Shown one piece after another: positions 19,004-28,209 of a DNA stretch of 64,000 bases (within the stretch, counting starts at the first letter, position 1; every line of letters starts with the position of its first letter). The stretch is from the NCBI GenBank assembly GCA_963759875.1, contig CAVXBB010000016.1:310001-374000 (forward strand). The letters run 5' to 3'. Both the position numbers and the translations under genes were made by a program. The DNA is from JAFAGX01 sp963759875. GTDB lineage: Bacteria > Acidobacteriota > Terriglobia > Terriglobales > Acidobacteriaceae. A model generated the notes under the pieces. The model did not search any database, had not been told where the DNA came from, and saw only the letters and a program-made list of their open reading frames with translations.

Positions 19004-20918
19004 TTATTTGTGACGGTCTCTCTTCGTGCGCCGGAGGCTGTGGAAGTGCGGAGCAGGCGCGCTGTGGCGCTCGGAGGTCGCGGAGCGGATCTGGCGCTGC
19101 TGCTGCCAGTTGTTGAACTTCGTCTGTTCATTCTGCTGGTGCTGAGGGTTCTCCTGCACCGGCGGAGCTTGTCTGACCAGCGGATGGCCACCCGCGCCGC
19201 TGGCGGCCGCGGTACGGTGCCCGGCCTGCGGTTCGAGGCGCGCTGGTTCTGCGCGAGTGTCTCGGGACGCGGTACCTGCAGGCCGTGGATGTTGGCGACG
19301 GAGCCGATTCCTGCTCTTCTGAACGCGTGTTGGCGAGCGGCTGCGCGGCGGCTGATTCTCGGCTGCGAGTTTGCGGTTGGCCGGAGTTTCCGTGCGCACG
19401 TTTCGGTGCGCGACTTGCCGCTGTTCGAACGGCGCACGTGGCGCAGGCGGCTGTTCTGGCCGCGACCACCTGCCGATTCACGACTGCGGCAGGCGGCCTT
19501 ACAGCGGTTGCGGGACGACCAGCTCCCATGCACACTCTGCGCTGCTGGTTGCGCCGCAATATTGTGCTCGCAACCGGAGCTTCGCGATTTTGCCTCATCA
19601 ACCTTGACCAGATTGTCGTGTACCGGACGCGCATTCACGAAAGTTTCGTGCGAAACCGCGGTAACCGCGTTGGTCACGTGTTGATTGACGTAAGTAATCC
19701 GGGTCACGTTGGTGGTGTTGTTGTTGATAATGGTGGTGTTGTAAACATTCGTGACTTGGGTGACATTCACCCGCGTGTTGGTGACGTTCACATTGTTCAC
19801 GTAGCCGCGGCTGGTGTGATACCAGGGCACATAAACTTCATGCGGAGCTAGTGGGAACCAGGCCACCGCCGGGCCGACGCCAACTCCCACGGCGAAACCA
19901 CCTCCGCCAACAAATGCAACAAATGCTGGCGCATAAACAGGGCGGACAGCAACCGGGCCCGGCACCCAGCACCATCAACCTTCCACGAAAGCCCAGCGTC
20001 CATAGTGGAAGGGAGCGAATCCCCAAGGCTCATCTTCCACCCAAGTCCATCCCCAAGGCGCACTCAAACCCAATGTCCGATAGCGATACGGAGCCCAGCC
20101 CGGCGCAACCCCAGCCGGTGCCCAAACCGGACCGTAATCCGCCACATAACGCCAGTGGCCATACTCGTCGAGATCTTCGTGCCCTGTCATTTCCGGGGAA
20201 ATGTAATTGGATGATTCGAGCGGATCCTCACCTGATCGCGCTCGAAAGCGAAGTTGTCAAAGTCGTCGTTGGGCGGAATTTGTGCAATCTGGTGTTCCAG
20301 TTGTCGCTGCCAGTAAATGTCGCGCGCTGTCCGGCAACGACGTCGTACGATGCACCGCCGCCGGTTACTTCTCCGCGGCCGTGCCAGACCGTTACATCGG
20401 TTTCATCGCCAGTGCTGTTCACATCGACGCGATATTCACCGGTACGCTGCACAACGAACGCCGAGTTCGGCGTGTCAATCTCGAAACGATCATCGTCATC
20501 CAGGTGCCGTACACGGAAAATGATGGAACCTTGCGAGAGCCTCACTTGGGTGGTGTGATCGTCTAGCTCCAGGAAAGTGACGCTGGTTTCTGAGTCGATG
20601 CGAAGTGCGAAGTCGAGCCGATTTGCAGGTCCGCGCGCGAATCTTTATCAGCCCAGAGATTGTCGCCGGTGGTCATCGGACGATTGCGACCGCTTGCACC
20701 CAGTCGCTTTCGCCGCCGGGCTGAAACGAGACGGAACCGTCCGAGTAGCTTAAACGCGCGACCCGAGCCGGAGGATCTTGCGCAGGTTGCTGTTCTTGCT
20801 GCGCGGGTGGCTGCTGTTCTTGGTCCGGTGGTCCCTGCGCCAAAACGGCAGGCGCGGCTGGCAGCGCCAGGAAAATAGCCGTGATCATTGCTGTGAGTAG
20901 ACATCTGTAATTCGTCAT
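19004..20918 (-). pseudogene. FecR/DUF6600-domain secreted protein, frameshifted
   Basis: Joining frames gives a signal peptide (TAIFLALPAAPAVLAQ), a Gln/Pro-rich linker, a FecR-like beta region (VARLSYSDGSVSFQPGGE, LRIDSETSVTFLELDD, RLSQGSIIFRVRHLDDDD, AFVVQRTGEYRVDVNSTG), then a tryptophan-rich DUF6600 region (YISPEMTGHEDLDEYGHWRY, PAGVAPGWAPYRYRTLG, PWGWTWVEDEPWGFAPFHYG) and an Asn/Thr/Val-rich repeat (NVTNTRVNVTQVTNVYNTT) with a basic Arg/Ala-rich tail. This order is the standard one for the family, which is secreted or periplasmic with unknown function. At least four one-base breaks interrupt it (for example near 20690, 20590, 20250 and 19980). The tail past about 19500 is hard to read in any frame, so the exact C-terminus is uncertain. 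Confidence 0.68.
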
Positions 20919-21030
20919 AATTGAGTTCCCCGTCGCGACTCCAATTCAGCCGAGCAAAACTCCAAAAACGTAAACACGGCCAGAGCTGACAAGTTTTGTG
21001 TGCGTAGGAGCTGTGTCTACTGTAATGCAA

Positions 21031-21066
21031 ATAAAAATACCAGTACGCGCTTTCGACGTACTGGTA
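21031..21066 (-). terminator. Rho-independent terminator of lon
   Basis: A perfect 10-bp stem (TACCAGTACG at 21038-21047, CGTACTGGTA at 21057-21066) is followed on the minus strand by TTTTTAT. It begins 22 bases past the lon stop codon. Confidence 0.85.
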
Positions 21067-21087
21067 ACCGAGGTAATACTGGGCAAC

Positions 21088-23521
21088 TTAGCTGACTGGC
21101 TGTGCGGTCAGAACTTTCTCCCGTTCCTCTTCATCTTGCCTTTGCTGAGTTGAGCTAGAAGGCAGTGCCAGGTCCAGCACCTCGTCGATTGTTTTCACAT
21201 AATGAATATTGAGGTTCTCGAGCTGTTCCGGCGTTAAATCTTCCACCACATTGGTGCGGTTTTCCGCGGGCAAAATGATGTCGTGCACGCCAGCCCGTTT
21301 GGCCGCGAGCACCTTTTCCTTCACTCCGCCGATGGGAAGCACATTCCCGCTAAGCGTGATTTCGCCAGTCATTGCGGTCAGAGGACGAACCGGCCGATTC
21401 GTGAGCAGCGACACCAGAGCGGTGGTCATGGTAACGCCGGCTGAGGGGCCGTCCTTGGGAATTGCTCCCGCAGGGACGTGAATGTGAATGTCGTGTTCTG
21501 CGAAAAAGCTCTCAGGGATTCCAAGCTGTCTCGCGTTGGACCGCACCCAGGTAAGAGCTGCCTGCATCGATTCCTGCATAACCTGGCCGATCTGACCGGT
21601 CATTGTGAAGCCGCCCTTACCCTTCATAACATTGGCTTCGACGAATAAGATGTCGCCGCCAGAAGGCGTCCAGGCTAAGCCTACGACTACGCCAGCACGC
21701 TTGGTACGTTCCGCGATCTCACCTTCGCTGCGAATTTTGATCCCGCCCAGGAATTCCTGAACGATCTCAGGCGTCACCACCAGCTTTTCCGACTTCCCTT
21801 CCGCCAGGCGCCGTGCCTGCTTGCGGCAGATGGTTCCGATATTGCGCTCCAGATTGCGGACGCCAGCTTCGCGCGTGTAATGCCGGATGATGTTGCTGAT
21901 CGATTCTTCCGGAAATTCGATTTGTCCTTCGTAATTCCGTTCTCTTCGATTTGCCGTGGAATCAGGTATTGAAACGCGATGTGAACCTTTTCCTCTTCGG
22001 TGTAGCCCTGGAGTTCGATAATCTCCATGCGGTCCCGCAAAGGCTCGGAAATGGTGTCCAGAATGTTGGCAGTCGTGATGAACAACACCTTCGACAAATC
22101 GAATGGCACATCGAGATAGTTATCACGGAACGTAGAGTTCTGTTCTGGATCAAGCGCCTCAAGCAGTGCAGAGCCCGGGTCGCCGCGAAAATCACGTCCG
22201 ACCTTATCGATCTCATCCAGCATGAAAACGGGATCTTTGGTATCGGCGCGCCGAATTCCTTGAATAATTTGTCCCGGCAAGGCACCGATATAGGTTCGGC
22301 GGTGGCCGCGAATTTCGGCTTCATCATGCACACCACCGAGTGAGATACGGACGAACTTTCGTCCTAAGGCTCGGGCGATGGATTTACCAAGAGAAGTCTT
22401 GCCAACTCCTGGCGGCCCGACGAAGCAAAGGATCGGTCCCTTCATGCTGGGTTTCAGACGACGCACAGAGAGGTAATCCAGAATGCGATCTTTTACTTTT
22501 TTCAAATCGTAGTGATCGGTGTCGAGGACTTCCTTGGCTTTAATGATGTCCACGTCGCCGCCCGAGGTTTTCGCCCAGGGGAGTACGGCTAGCCACTCGA
22601 TGTAGTTACGAGTGACCGAATAGTCCGCGGCCATGGGAGACATGCGCGAAAGCCGCCCCAATTCTTTCAGCGCTTCTTTCTTTACGTCATCGGGCATTCC
22701 CGCAGCTTCAATCTTCTGCCGGAGTTCTTCGGTGTCCCGCTGCCCTTCATCTTGCTCACCCAGTTCTTTCTGGATGGCCTTCATCTGCTCGCGCAAGTAG
22801 TACTCACGTTGCGTCTGCTGCACCCGATCCTGAACTTCGGATTGAATTTTGTTCCGGAGTTGCTGAACCTCGAGCTCCTTGGCCAAGTGCTGGTTGATCT
22901 TCTCCAGCCGACACGGACGTCGGTGGTTTCTAGCGTGTCCTGCTTGTCGGCGGTGGAAAGCGAGGGCAACGATGACGCAATAAAATCGACCAGCCGCCCG
23001 GGCTCCTCGATGTTCATAGCAACCGTGGAAAGTTCATCAGACAGCGTTGGTGAGCCGGCTACGATTTGCTGAAACAGAGTGAGTACGTTGCGCTGAAGAG
23101 CTTCTACTTCAGAGCTCTTGGGCGGGATCGCCTCTGGAACCGTGTCTACCTGTGCGCGCATGAACGGCGTCAATTGGGCAAACTCTCCCAACCGGACTCG
23201 CTCCAAGCCTTCCGCGAAGACGAAAAGGCTCTGGTTGGGCATTTTTACGACTTTGTGGACGATAGCCAGGGTCCCAACCGTGTACAGGTCGGCAGGTTGG
23301 GGGGCATCCACCCGGGCTTCCCGTTGCGCCACCACCACGATGGTTTTGTCCTCGCCGAGCGAGTTAATCAGTTGTACCGAGCTTTCCCGGCCAACTGTCA
23401 GCGGAAGTACCGCGTGAGGGAATAAAACCGTGTCTCTCACGGGCAGGATTGGTAACGCCCGTTCTTGCTCATTCTTATTATTTTCTTTAGGATTGCGTTC
23501 AGCTCGCGACTGCTGTGCCAT
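21088..23521 (-). CDS. lon: ATP-dependent protease Lon, two apparent frameshifts
   Basis: Lon is the cytoplasmic AAA+ serine protease of protein quality control. Three frames join to a full-length protein of about 810 residues: the N-terminal substrate domain (LPILPVRDTVLFPHAVLPLT), a coiled linker (REYYLREQMKAIQKELGEQD), Walker A GPPGVGKTS, Walker B VFMLDEIDKV, and the protease domain with catalytic Ser in PKDGPSAGVTMTTA and Lys in PIGGVKEKVLAAKRAG. A one-base loss near 22910 breaks RVRLEKINQHLAKELEV, and another near 21930 breaks KDQIEFPEESISNI. Both look like sequence errors, because everything on either side is conserved. A HAIR-like operator overlaps the ribosome-binding site, which suggests heat-shock repression by HspR, and a strong terminator follows. 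Confidence 0.9.
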
Positions 23522-23528
23522 GTTTCAC

Positions 23529-23549
23529 CTTGAGTGTAGTCTGCTCAAG
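23529..23549 (-). promoter_or_regulatory. HAIR-like HspR operator upstream of lon
   Basis: On the coding (minus) strand the sequence is CTTGAGC-N7-ACTCAAG. The published HAIR consensus for HspR is CTTGAGT-N7-ACTCAAG, so 13 of 14 fixed bases and the spacing match. It ends eight bases before the lon ATG and runs into the AAGGTG ribosome-binding site, so a bound repressor would block transcription or initiation. HspR repression of lon is known in Streptomyces. The hspR gene itself is not in this window. Confidence 0.7.
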
Positions 23550-23755
23550 TTTTGATGTCGCCAAGGACCTGAAAGATGCAAACCAGGGGCTTCTTGAGGC
23601 CTGAGGATTCTAAACCTTCCGCGTTCGCTTTGCACGAACGAAGGTACAGAGCACTGTCCAACCCCGACTTTGCGTAAGGCTGGATCGTGGAGCCGGGCTA
23701 CAATGCTCGCGAATCTGCACCGCAATGGCGAGCGTTCGCCACCAGAGGACGCGTT

Positions 23756-24130
23756 TCAGAAAACGTGTTGCGCCGAATCCCCTTTAAATACCAAGGTGTG
23801 CAACACCCGCTCGTTCGCCGCATTGATCACGAAAGATTGTTCGTCTCGCTGGGCTTTATTGGTCAACGGAACCAGTTGGCACTTTACCCGGGCTTCGGCA
23901 GGTTTCCTTGTGTTCAGCTGTGTGAACACCATGACGTGATCCTGCGCTTCCATCGTATGCTGCACTTTATAAACGCCTTGCGGCAGTACCACTTCGCCCA
24001 CGCGAGTGGGTGCCGTGATTTCGATGGTGCGGACGTCGGCAACTCCGAACTGGTTCTGCTTCGCTGTGGCGAATAGGCCGAGCGCGAGAACGCACACAGC
24101 AAGCACCGCCACAAACCTAAACGAACGCAT
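23756..24130 (-). CDS. Small secreted conserved hypothetical protein
   Basis: I cannot name a family. This 124-residue protein has a clear signal peptide (RSFRFVAVLAVCVLALGLFA, cleavage near AKQ), followed by a mature domain rich in predicted beta strands (ITAPTRVGEVVLPQGVYKVQ, DHVMVFTQL, RVKCQLVPL, VLHTLVFKG). The pattern of a strand, LPxGxY and a further strand recalls small periplasmic beta-sandwich proteins that are common in Acidobacteriota. The single cysteine in the mature part makes a lipoprotein or disulfide fold unlikely. It lies 235 bases upstream of lon on the same strand and reads through intact, marking the end of the frameshift-rich block. Confidence 0.65.
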   Translation of the reverse strand: MRSFRFVAVLAVCVLALGLFATAKQNQFGVADVRTIEITAPTRVGEVVLPQGVYKVQHTMEAQDHVMVFTQLNTRKPAEARVKCQLVPLTNKAQRDEQSFVINAANERVLHTLVFKGDSAQHVF

Positions 24131-24238
24131 AAGAGCCCCCTTTAATTAATCCTAAGTAGGACAGCTGAAGAATACGCGACGCGGGGGGAGTGTCTCCGTG
24201 TTCTGCCTCACGCGAGATTGTGACTTTTGACCCGATAG

Positions 24239-25045
24239 CTAGGCTGCGGGATAAATGCCAAGCACCTTCACTTGCTCGGCCACTTGCGTCAGCTGTTTTA
24301 GAGCAAGGCGTGCAGCTCTATCGTCTCCGCAGAGAAGGTCGGCAAAGAAACTGTACTGCCAGGGTTTACCCCGTATAGGCCGGGATTCGATTTTTGCCAG
24401 ATCGATGCCGCTGAGAGCAAATACACCGAGGGCTCGGTGCAAGACTCCTGGCACATTCCGTACCACGAACGCGATGGAAGTCTTATTAGCTCCCGTAAGG
24501 ATCCGGCGCCTTTTCTGAATCAGAAAGAAGCGGGTGAAGTTCTGCTTATCATCCTCAATGCCTGAGGCAAGAACTTTGCCTCCATACACCGTTGCTGCCT
24601 GACGCCCAGCAATTGCAGCTGCATCCCGCATTCCGCTCTGGATGATGTGCTTCACGCTTCCAGCGGTGTCATAGAAAGGCACCGGCTCAATTCGTGGGTT
24701 GCGGCGGAAGAATTCGCGGCATTGATCCAGGGCCACGGGATGCGAATAGAGCCGCCGCACATCTCGTTTACGCACGCCGGGCAGCGCAATGAGGTTATGC
24801 ACAATTCTCAAGCGAAATTCCCGCTGCACGAATACGTCGTGCGCCAGTAATAAGTCGAAGTGCTCAGTAACTGAGCCGGCGAGCGAATTCTCAATTGGGA
24901 TCACGGCCGCTTGCACGGCGCGTCGGTCCAAAAGATCAAAAACGTCCCGTGACCGCGCGCACGGAACAATGGTGCAGCGCGGCACCATACGTTTGGCAGC
25001 GTCATGACTGAATGAACCGGCCTCCCCTTGGATCGCTACTTTCAT
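24239..25045 (-). CDS. pheA: Prephenate dehydratase
   Basis: This 268-residue monofunctional P-protein converts prephenate to phenylpyruvate in phenylalanine synthesis. The catalytic domain includes PIENSLAGSV at 50-59 and the TRF triad at 171-173. A C-terminal ACT domain (about 188-265) carries GVLHRALGVFALSGIDLAKI and the ESRP motif at 220-223, the usual site for phenylalanine feedback binding. No chorismate mutase domain is fused. The start overlaps the stop of the upstream acetyltransferase by four bases (25042-25045), so the two are translationally coupled. Confidence 0.93.
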   Translation of the reverse strand: MKVAIQGEAGSFSHDAAKRMVPRCTIVPCARSRDVFDLLDRRAVQAAVIPIENSLAGSVTEHFDLLLAHDVFVQREFRLRIVHNLIALPGVRKRDVRRLYSHPVALDQCREFFRRNPRIEPVPFYDTAGSVKHIIQSGMRDAAAIAGRQAATVYGGKVLASGIEDDKQNFTRFFLIQKRRRILTGANKTSIAFVVRNVPGVLHRALGVFALSGIDLAKIESRPIRGKPWQYSFFADLLCGDDRAARLALKQLTQVAEQVKVLGIYPAA

Positions 25046-25572
25046 TTGGTGTGGGTGAGCGCCTTCTGCTCGGTGATCAATTTGCCTAACAGAAAGGCAT
25101 CCACGCCGTTCGAGTAATACCGTGGGTGAACTCGTACGACCGAATACCCGTGGCGCTTGTAAAAAGCTAAAGCGGCGGAATTATCAACAGCCGTCTCCAG
25201 AACGACTGTTCGGCAACCAACCGAGCGTAGACGATCCTCAGCGGCAAGCAACAATTTGGAGCCCAGCCCTGAGCGGCGGCTGCCTGGCAGCACGTCGATG
25301 CTGATGATGTGCCCTGCCTTGCGTCCTGTCTCTGCCACGATGAAGCCGGTAATTATTGACGAGCCGTGGACGTGGTTGCTGTTCTCCGCCACGATGGTAA
25401 ATGCTCCTCGACGCTGGATGTAACTCGACAGCTCCCGCTGAGAATATGCAATACCGGGGGCAAAGCACTGCTGATCGATCTCCCATAAAGTGTTGAAATC
25501 CTCAGGGCGGAAATCGCGCAACGTAAATTCCACCGCGTCATTGTATCCGGGGTGATTGAGAATCGCTTTCAC
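25042..25572 (-). CDS. GNAT family N-acetyltransferase (RimI-like)
   Basis: This 176-residue protein has one GNAT domain. Strand 4 and the acetyl-CoA loop are visible as IISIDVLPGSRRSGLGSKLL (the V-x4-R-x-x-G-x-G/A pattern), preceded by GFIVAETGRKAG and followed by VLETAVDNSAALAFYKRHGY, the usual N-AxxFYxxxGF-type motif. The best match by eye is RimI-type ribosomal-protein or protein N-alpha acetyltransferase, but GNAT substrates cannot be set from motifs. It is coupled to pheA by a four-base overlap, so the pair is probably co-transcribed. A divergently oriented gene begins about 100 bases upstream. Confidence 0.85.
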   Translation of the reverse strand: MKAILNHPGYNDAVEFTLRDFRPEDFNTLWEIDQQCFAPGIAYSQRELSSYIQRRGAFTIVAENSNHVHGSSIITGFIVAETGRKAGHIISIDVLPGSRRSGLGSKLLLAAEDRLRSVGCRTVVLETAVDNSAALAFYKRHGYSVVRVHPRYYSNGVDAFLLGKLITEQKALTHTK

Positions 25573-25670
25573 TGTTGCAGCAGACGGACTTAGCGGCTGT
25601 GAAAAAAACTGCTACGAAAGGGTTGCCTCGGTAGCACCCTCAGCCGTAACATTCGCATCTGAGAGAGTTT

Positions 25671-26324
25671 GTGGGGCGCCTTGTATGTATAGACGTTGTG
25701 TCTGCCGCCGTCCTGGTGGGGCTCTGGTACTGCTTCTTTGCTCGTTATAACCGCCGTAGAGCGGCTCGGGCCTTGCGCTGGGTCGAGGTGGCCTGCTCGA
25801 ACCGTGCCCGCATCGTGGAGGCGCGTTGGATGGGGGCGTCGCGTTTGCAGGCACATTTGCGCTTTGCCGCGCATTTCTTTGAAAACGCGCGGGTCACGAT
25901 TCGATTGCTTCCCCGTCCAATTCCAGTCCAGTGGCTGCTGAGCCGATGGCACAAGCAGAGAGAGACCGTCACATTCGAAGCCGATCTGGACTATGTGCCT
26001 GGGATTCGGTTGGAAGTTCGTCGCCATCGCTGGCTGACCCATGGTAGCGGCAAAGTAAGCGAGCCGTCACACAACTGGATAATTTCGCGTCCTGGCCCGG
26101 TAGTCTTGACTACCTCCATGCAGTGGAGACAGGAATTACCGCCGATTGTGCATACGTTGATGACCTCCCGCGGACACGATCTGCTCACCGTTCGCTTTGG
26201 TCCAGAATCCCCGCACCTAACCGCGACCATAGATTTGGAAGCGCTGTCGGGCGAGGAGGCAGCCGCCAGCTTCCTCGGAGTGGTGCGCGAGCTGGCTGCC
26301 GGAGCATCAACCTCCAAACAATAA
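25671..26324 (+). CDS. Membrane-anchored hypothetical protein
   Basis: I do not recognise the family. From the GTG start the protein has 217 residues: one N-terminal membrane segment (VVSAAVLVGLWYCFFA), a strongly basic cytoplasmic-side stretch (RYNRRRAARALRW), then a mixed alpha/beta domain of about 180 residues. The tail contains PPIVHTLMTSRGHDLLTVRF and HLTATIDLEALSGEEAAASF. No catalytic motif or cysteine pattern is seen. The start is weakly supported, since no strong ribosome-binding site precedes it, and a downstream GTG could also serve. It is transcribed divergently from pheA and the acetyltransferase and converges on the beta-barrel gene. Confidence 0.6.
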   Translation: MGRLVCIDVVSAAVLVGLWYCFFARYNRRRAARALRWVEVACSNRARIVEARWMGASRLQAHLRFAAHFFENARVTIRLLPRPIPVQWLLSRWHKQRETVTFEADLDYVPGIRLEVRRHRWLTHGSGKVSEPSHNWIISRPGPVVLTTSMQWRQELPPIVHTLMTSRGHDLLTVRFGPESPHLTATIDLEALSGEEAAASFLGVVRELAAGASTSKQ

Positions 26325-26326
26325 CT

Positions 26327-26917
26327 TCAGAAGCGCACCGCGAGTCCAATGGTGGCAAACAGATTGTTCTGCCTGCCAAAGGCGACACTTTCGATTCCAA
26401 CCCCGCCCGAGTTGAAGTCCCGGACCTCGCCACGGATGCTGACAAAAGGAAGTACATGTAAGTCTAGCCCTCCGCCGATATCCAGGGCCAGGGTGCTGTC
26501 CGCGCTGGTCCCGCCGCCGTACAGCTTTTTATTGAAACGGCCGTAGCACAGGCCGGCGGAAACATAGGGCGAGATTGGGAACTTTGGTGCCAACCTCACG
26601 CGCAGGCCTGGTGTAATAAATAATGACGTGTAACTCTTGGCCAGCGTCAGACCGCTTACAGTCGGTATAGACGAGCTAAATGAACCCGCCACAGGGAGTT
26701 CTGCAGATACGGTAAATAATGGTATGTGCGCGATGCGATGGGCAAACGTGCCTTCGAGAGCAGCCGCCGCACCCAAGTTCAAAGGATTACTGACTTCAAA
26801 ATATCCGCCGACGGTCAGGGCAATGTCGTTTTTTTGTGCATGGGCCGGTAAACCCACGCACAGAAGTAACAGGGCTAAATACGCACAGTGGCGTTCATGA
26901 ATACGAAACGTGAGCAC
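26327..26917 (-). CDS. Small outer-membrane beta-barrel protein
   Basis: This protein of 196 residues has a signal peptide (LALLLLCVGLPAHAQ) and alternating-residue strands throughout, such as IALTVGGYFEVSN, SLFITPGLRVRLAP, SPYVSAGLCYGRFN, STLALDIGGGLDLHV and FVSIRGEVRDFNSGG, ending in IGLAVRF with a C-terminal Phe. This is the pattern of an eight-stranded OmpA/OmpW-like barrel inserted by BamA. The role is unknown; small barrels of this type often act as structural or adhesion proteins. The stop lies two bases from the stop of the convergent gene before it. Confidence 0.75.
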   Translation of the reverse strand: MLTFRIHERHCAYLALLLLCVGLPAHAQKNDIALTVGGYFEVSNPLNLGAAAALEGTFAHRIAHIPLFTVSAELPVAGSFSSSIPTVSGLTLAKSYTSLFITPGLRVRLAPKFPISPYVSAGLCYGRFNKKLYGGGTSADSTLALDIGGGLDLHVLPFVSIRGEVRDFNSGGVGIESVAFGRQNNLFATIGLAVRF

Positions 26918-27000
26918 GCGGCTAAGATGAATTCGCCTGCTTTCACGCTGTATGGTGCATATTCGAAAGGGCAGATCTACGGGCGGTGGGCGTTAACGGG

Positions 27001-27375
27001 ATGGAATTCAATGCGTACGCCAGTCTGGCCGCGCTCGTGCTGAGCATTCATCTGCTTTTTATCCTTTGGGTGATCTTTGGAGCTATCGTTTCGCGCCGGC
27101 GGCCACTGCTGAGGTGGTTACACATTGCCTCTTTGATCTGGGCAGTTCTGATTGAATTGCTACCTTGGTCGTGCCCCCTGACTGTGCTCGAAAACTGGCT
27201 GGAAGCACGGGCCGGAGTGCAACCTTATCACGGCGGGTTTGTTTTGCATTATCTCGACGCTCTTGTGTATCCGAACATTTCCGAACTCACTCTGACGGTT
27301 GCAGGCCTTGTTATCTACGGCCTAAATTTTGCTTATTACCTTTCGGTTTTGGCCCGCTGGGAACGCGAACTCTAA
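27001..27375 (+). CDS. DUF2784 family membrane protein
   Basis: This 124-residue integral membrane protein has about four predicted helices: LVLSIHLLFILWVIFGAIVS, an IASLIWAVLIELL helix, a short third segment, and LTVAGLVIYGLNFAYYLSVL. Between helices 2 and 3 it carries the family marks WSCPLTVLENWLE and the GGF-HYLDALVYP segment, both typical of DUF2784. No function is established. I chose the ATG at 27001; the longer form from GTG 26986 adds five residues without a better ribosome-binding site. It stands alone between divergent and convergent neighbours. Confidence 0.8.
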   Translation: MEFNAYASLAALVLSIHLLFILWVIFGAIVSRRRPLLRWLHIASLIWAVLIELLPWSCPLTVLENWLEARAGVQPYHGGFVLHYLDALVYPNISELTLTVAGLVIYGLNFAYYLSVLARWEREL

Positions 27376-27408
27376 AGAGCTCGCCTGGGTTGCGAACGTG
27401 AGGCGGTT

Positions 27409-28209
27409 CTAGCTTGAGCTTTTTTGGGGATCAGCGATGAAGCGGTATCCAACTCCGCGCACCGTCAGCAAATGTTCCGGTTTGGAAGGATTGTCTTCAA
27501 TATAGCGCCGCAAACGCACGATAAAATTGTCAATGGCGCGTGTGTCAGTATCTTCGTGAAGTCCCCACACTTCCTCAAGGATGGACTTGCGCGAAACCGC
27601 ATGCCCTGCGCTGCGAATCAGATAGCGAAGCAGCTCCGCTTCCATCAGCGTGAGCTGGATGATGTTCCCCTTCACACGCAATTCCAGCTTTCCGAAGTCA
27701 ATCACACGACCGTCGAAGGAGAACGAGTCGTACTCGGCAGAACGGCCGCCGTTTTTTTCATCCTCAGAAGCTTTCGATGCGGCGACTGGATTCATGAGCG
27801 ACCACTGACGGCGGCGAAGTAGTCCTTGCAGACGCGCCAGCAGGATGGGCAGTTCGAACGGTTTGGGCAAATAGTCGTCGGCGCCGGAAGCGAAACCTTT
27901 TAGCACGTCCTCAGGGCGACCGCGCGCAGTCAGCATCAGCACCGGAACAAAATTCTTCGCGGCGCGTAACTCAGATGCGACTTCAAACCCGTTCTTGCCG
28001 GGGAGCATTACGTCGAGAACCACAGCGTCAAACGATTCGCGCTGCCCGGGGTCATTACTGACTTTTTCCCCGTCGGGCTCGGCCAAAAGTCGCTCAAGTG
28101 CAGTCTCGCCATCTGCTACAACTTCGACCGAATGTCCCTCGGCTTCGAGATTGAAACGGAGTCCTGTAGCCAGGTGAGCCTCGTCTTCCACGATGAGGAC
28201 GCGGCTCAT
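27409..28209 (-). CDS. OmpR/PhoB-type response regulator
   Basis: This 266-residue DNA-binding response regulator has a receiver domain with VEDE at 7-10, phosphoacceptor D66 in VLDVMLPG, switch T94 and K116 in LPKPFE. An unusual insert of about 15 residues (PDGEKVSNDPGQRES) sits just before the D66 strand. The C-terminal winged helix is complete (TLMEAELLRYLIRSAGHAVS, then AIDNFIVRLRRYIED and TVRGVGYRFIAD). It overlaps the downstream histidine kinase-coding frame by four bases (28206-28209) and so forms a standard two-component pair. The signal and regulon are unknown. Confidence 0.93.
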   Translation of the reverse strand: MSRVLIVEDEAHLATGLRFNLEAEGHSVEVVADGETALERLLAEPDGEKVSNDPGQRESFDAVVLDVMLPGKNGFEVASELRAAKNFVPVLMLTARGRPEDVLKGFASGADDYLPKPFELPILLARLQGLLRRRQWSLMNPVAASKASEDEKNGGRSAEYDSFSFDGRVIDFGKLELRVKGNIIQLTLMEAELLRYLIRSAGHAVSRKSILEEVWGLHEDTDTRAIDNFIVRLRRYIEDNPSKPEHLLTVRGVGYRFIADPQKSSS

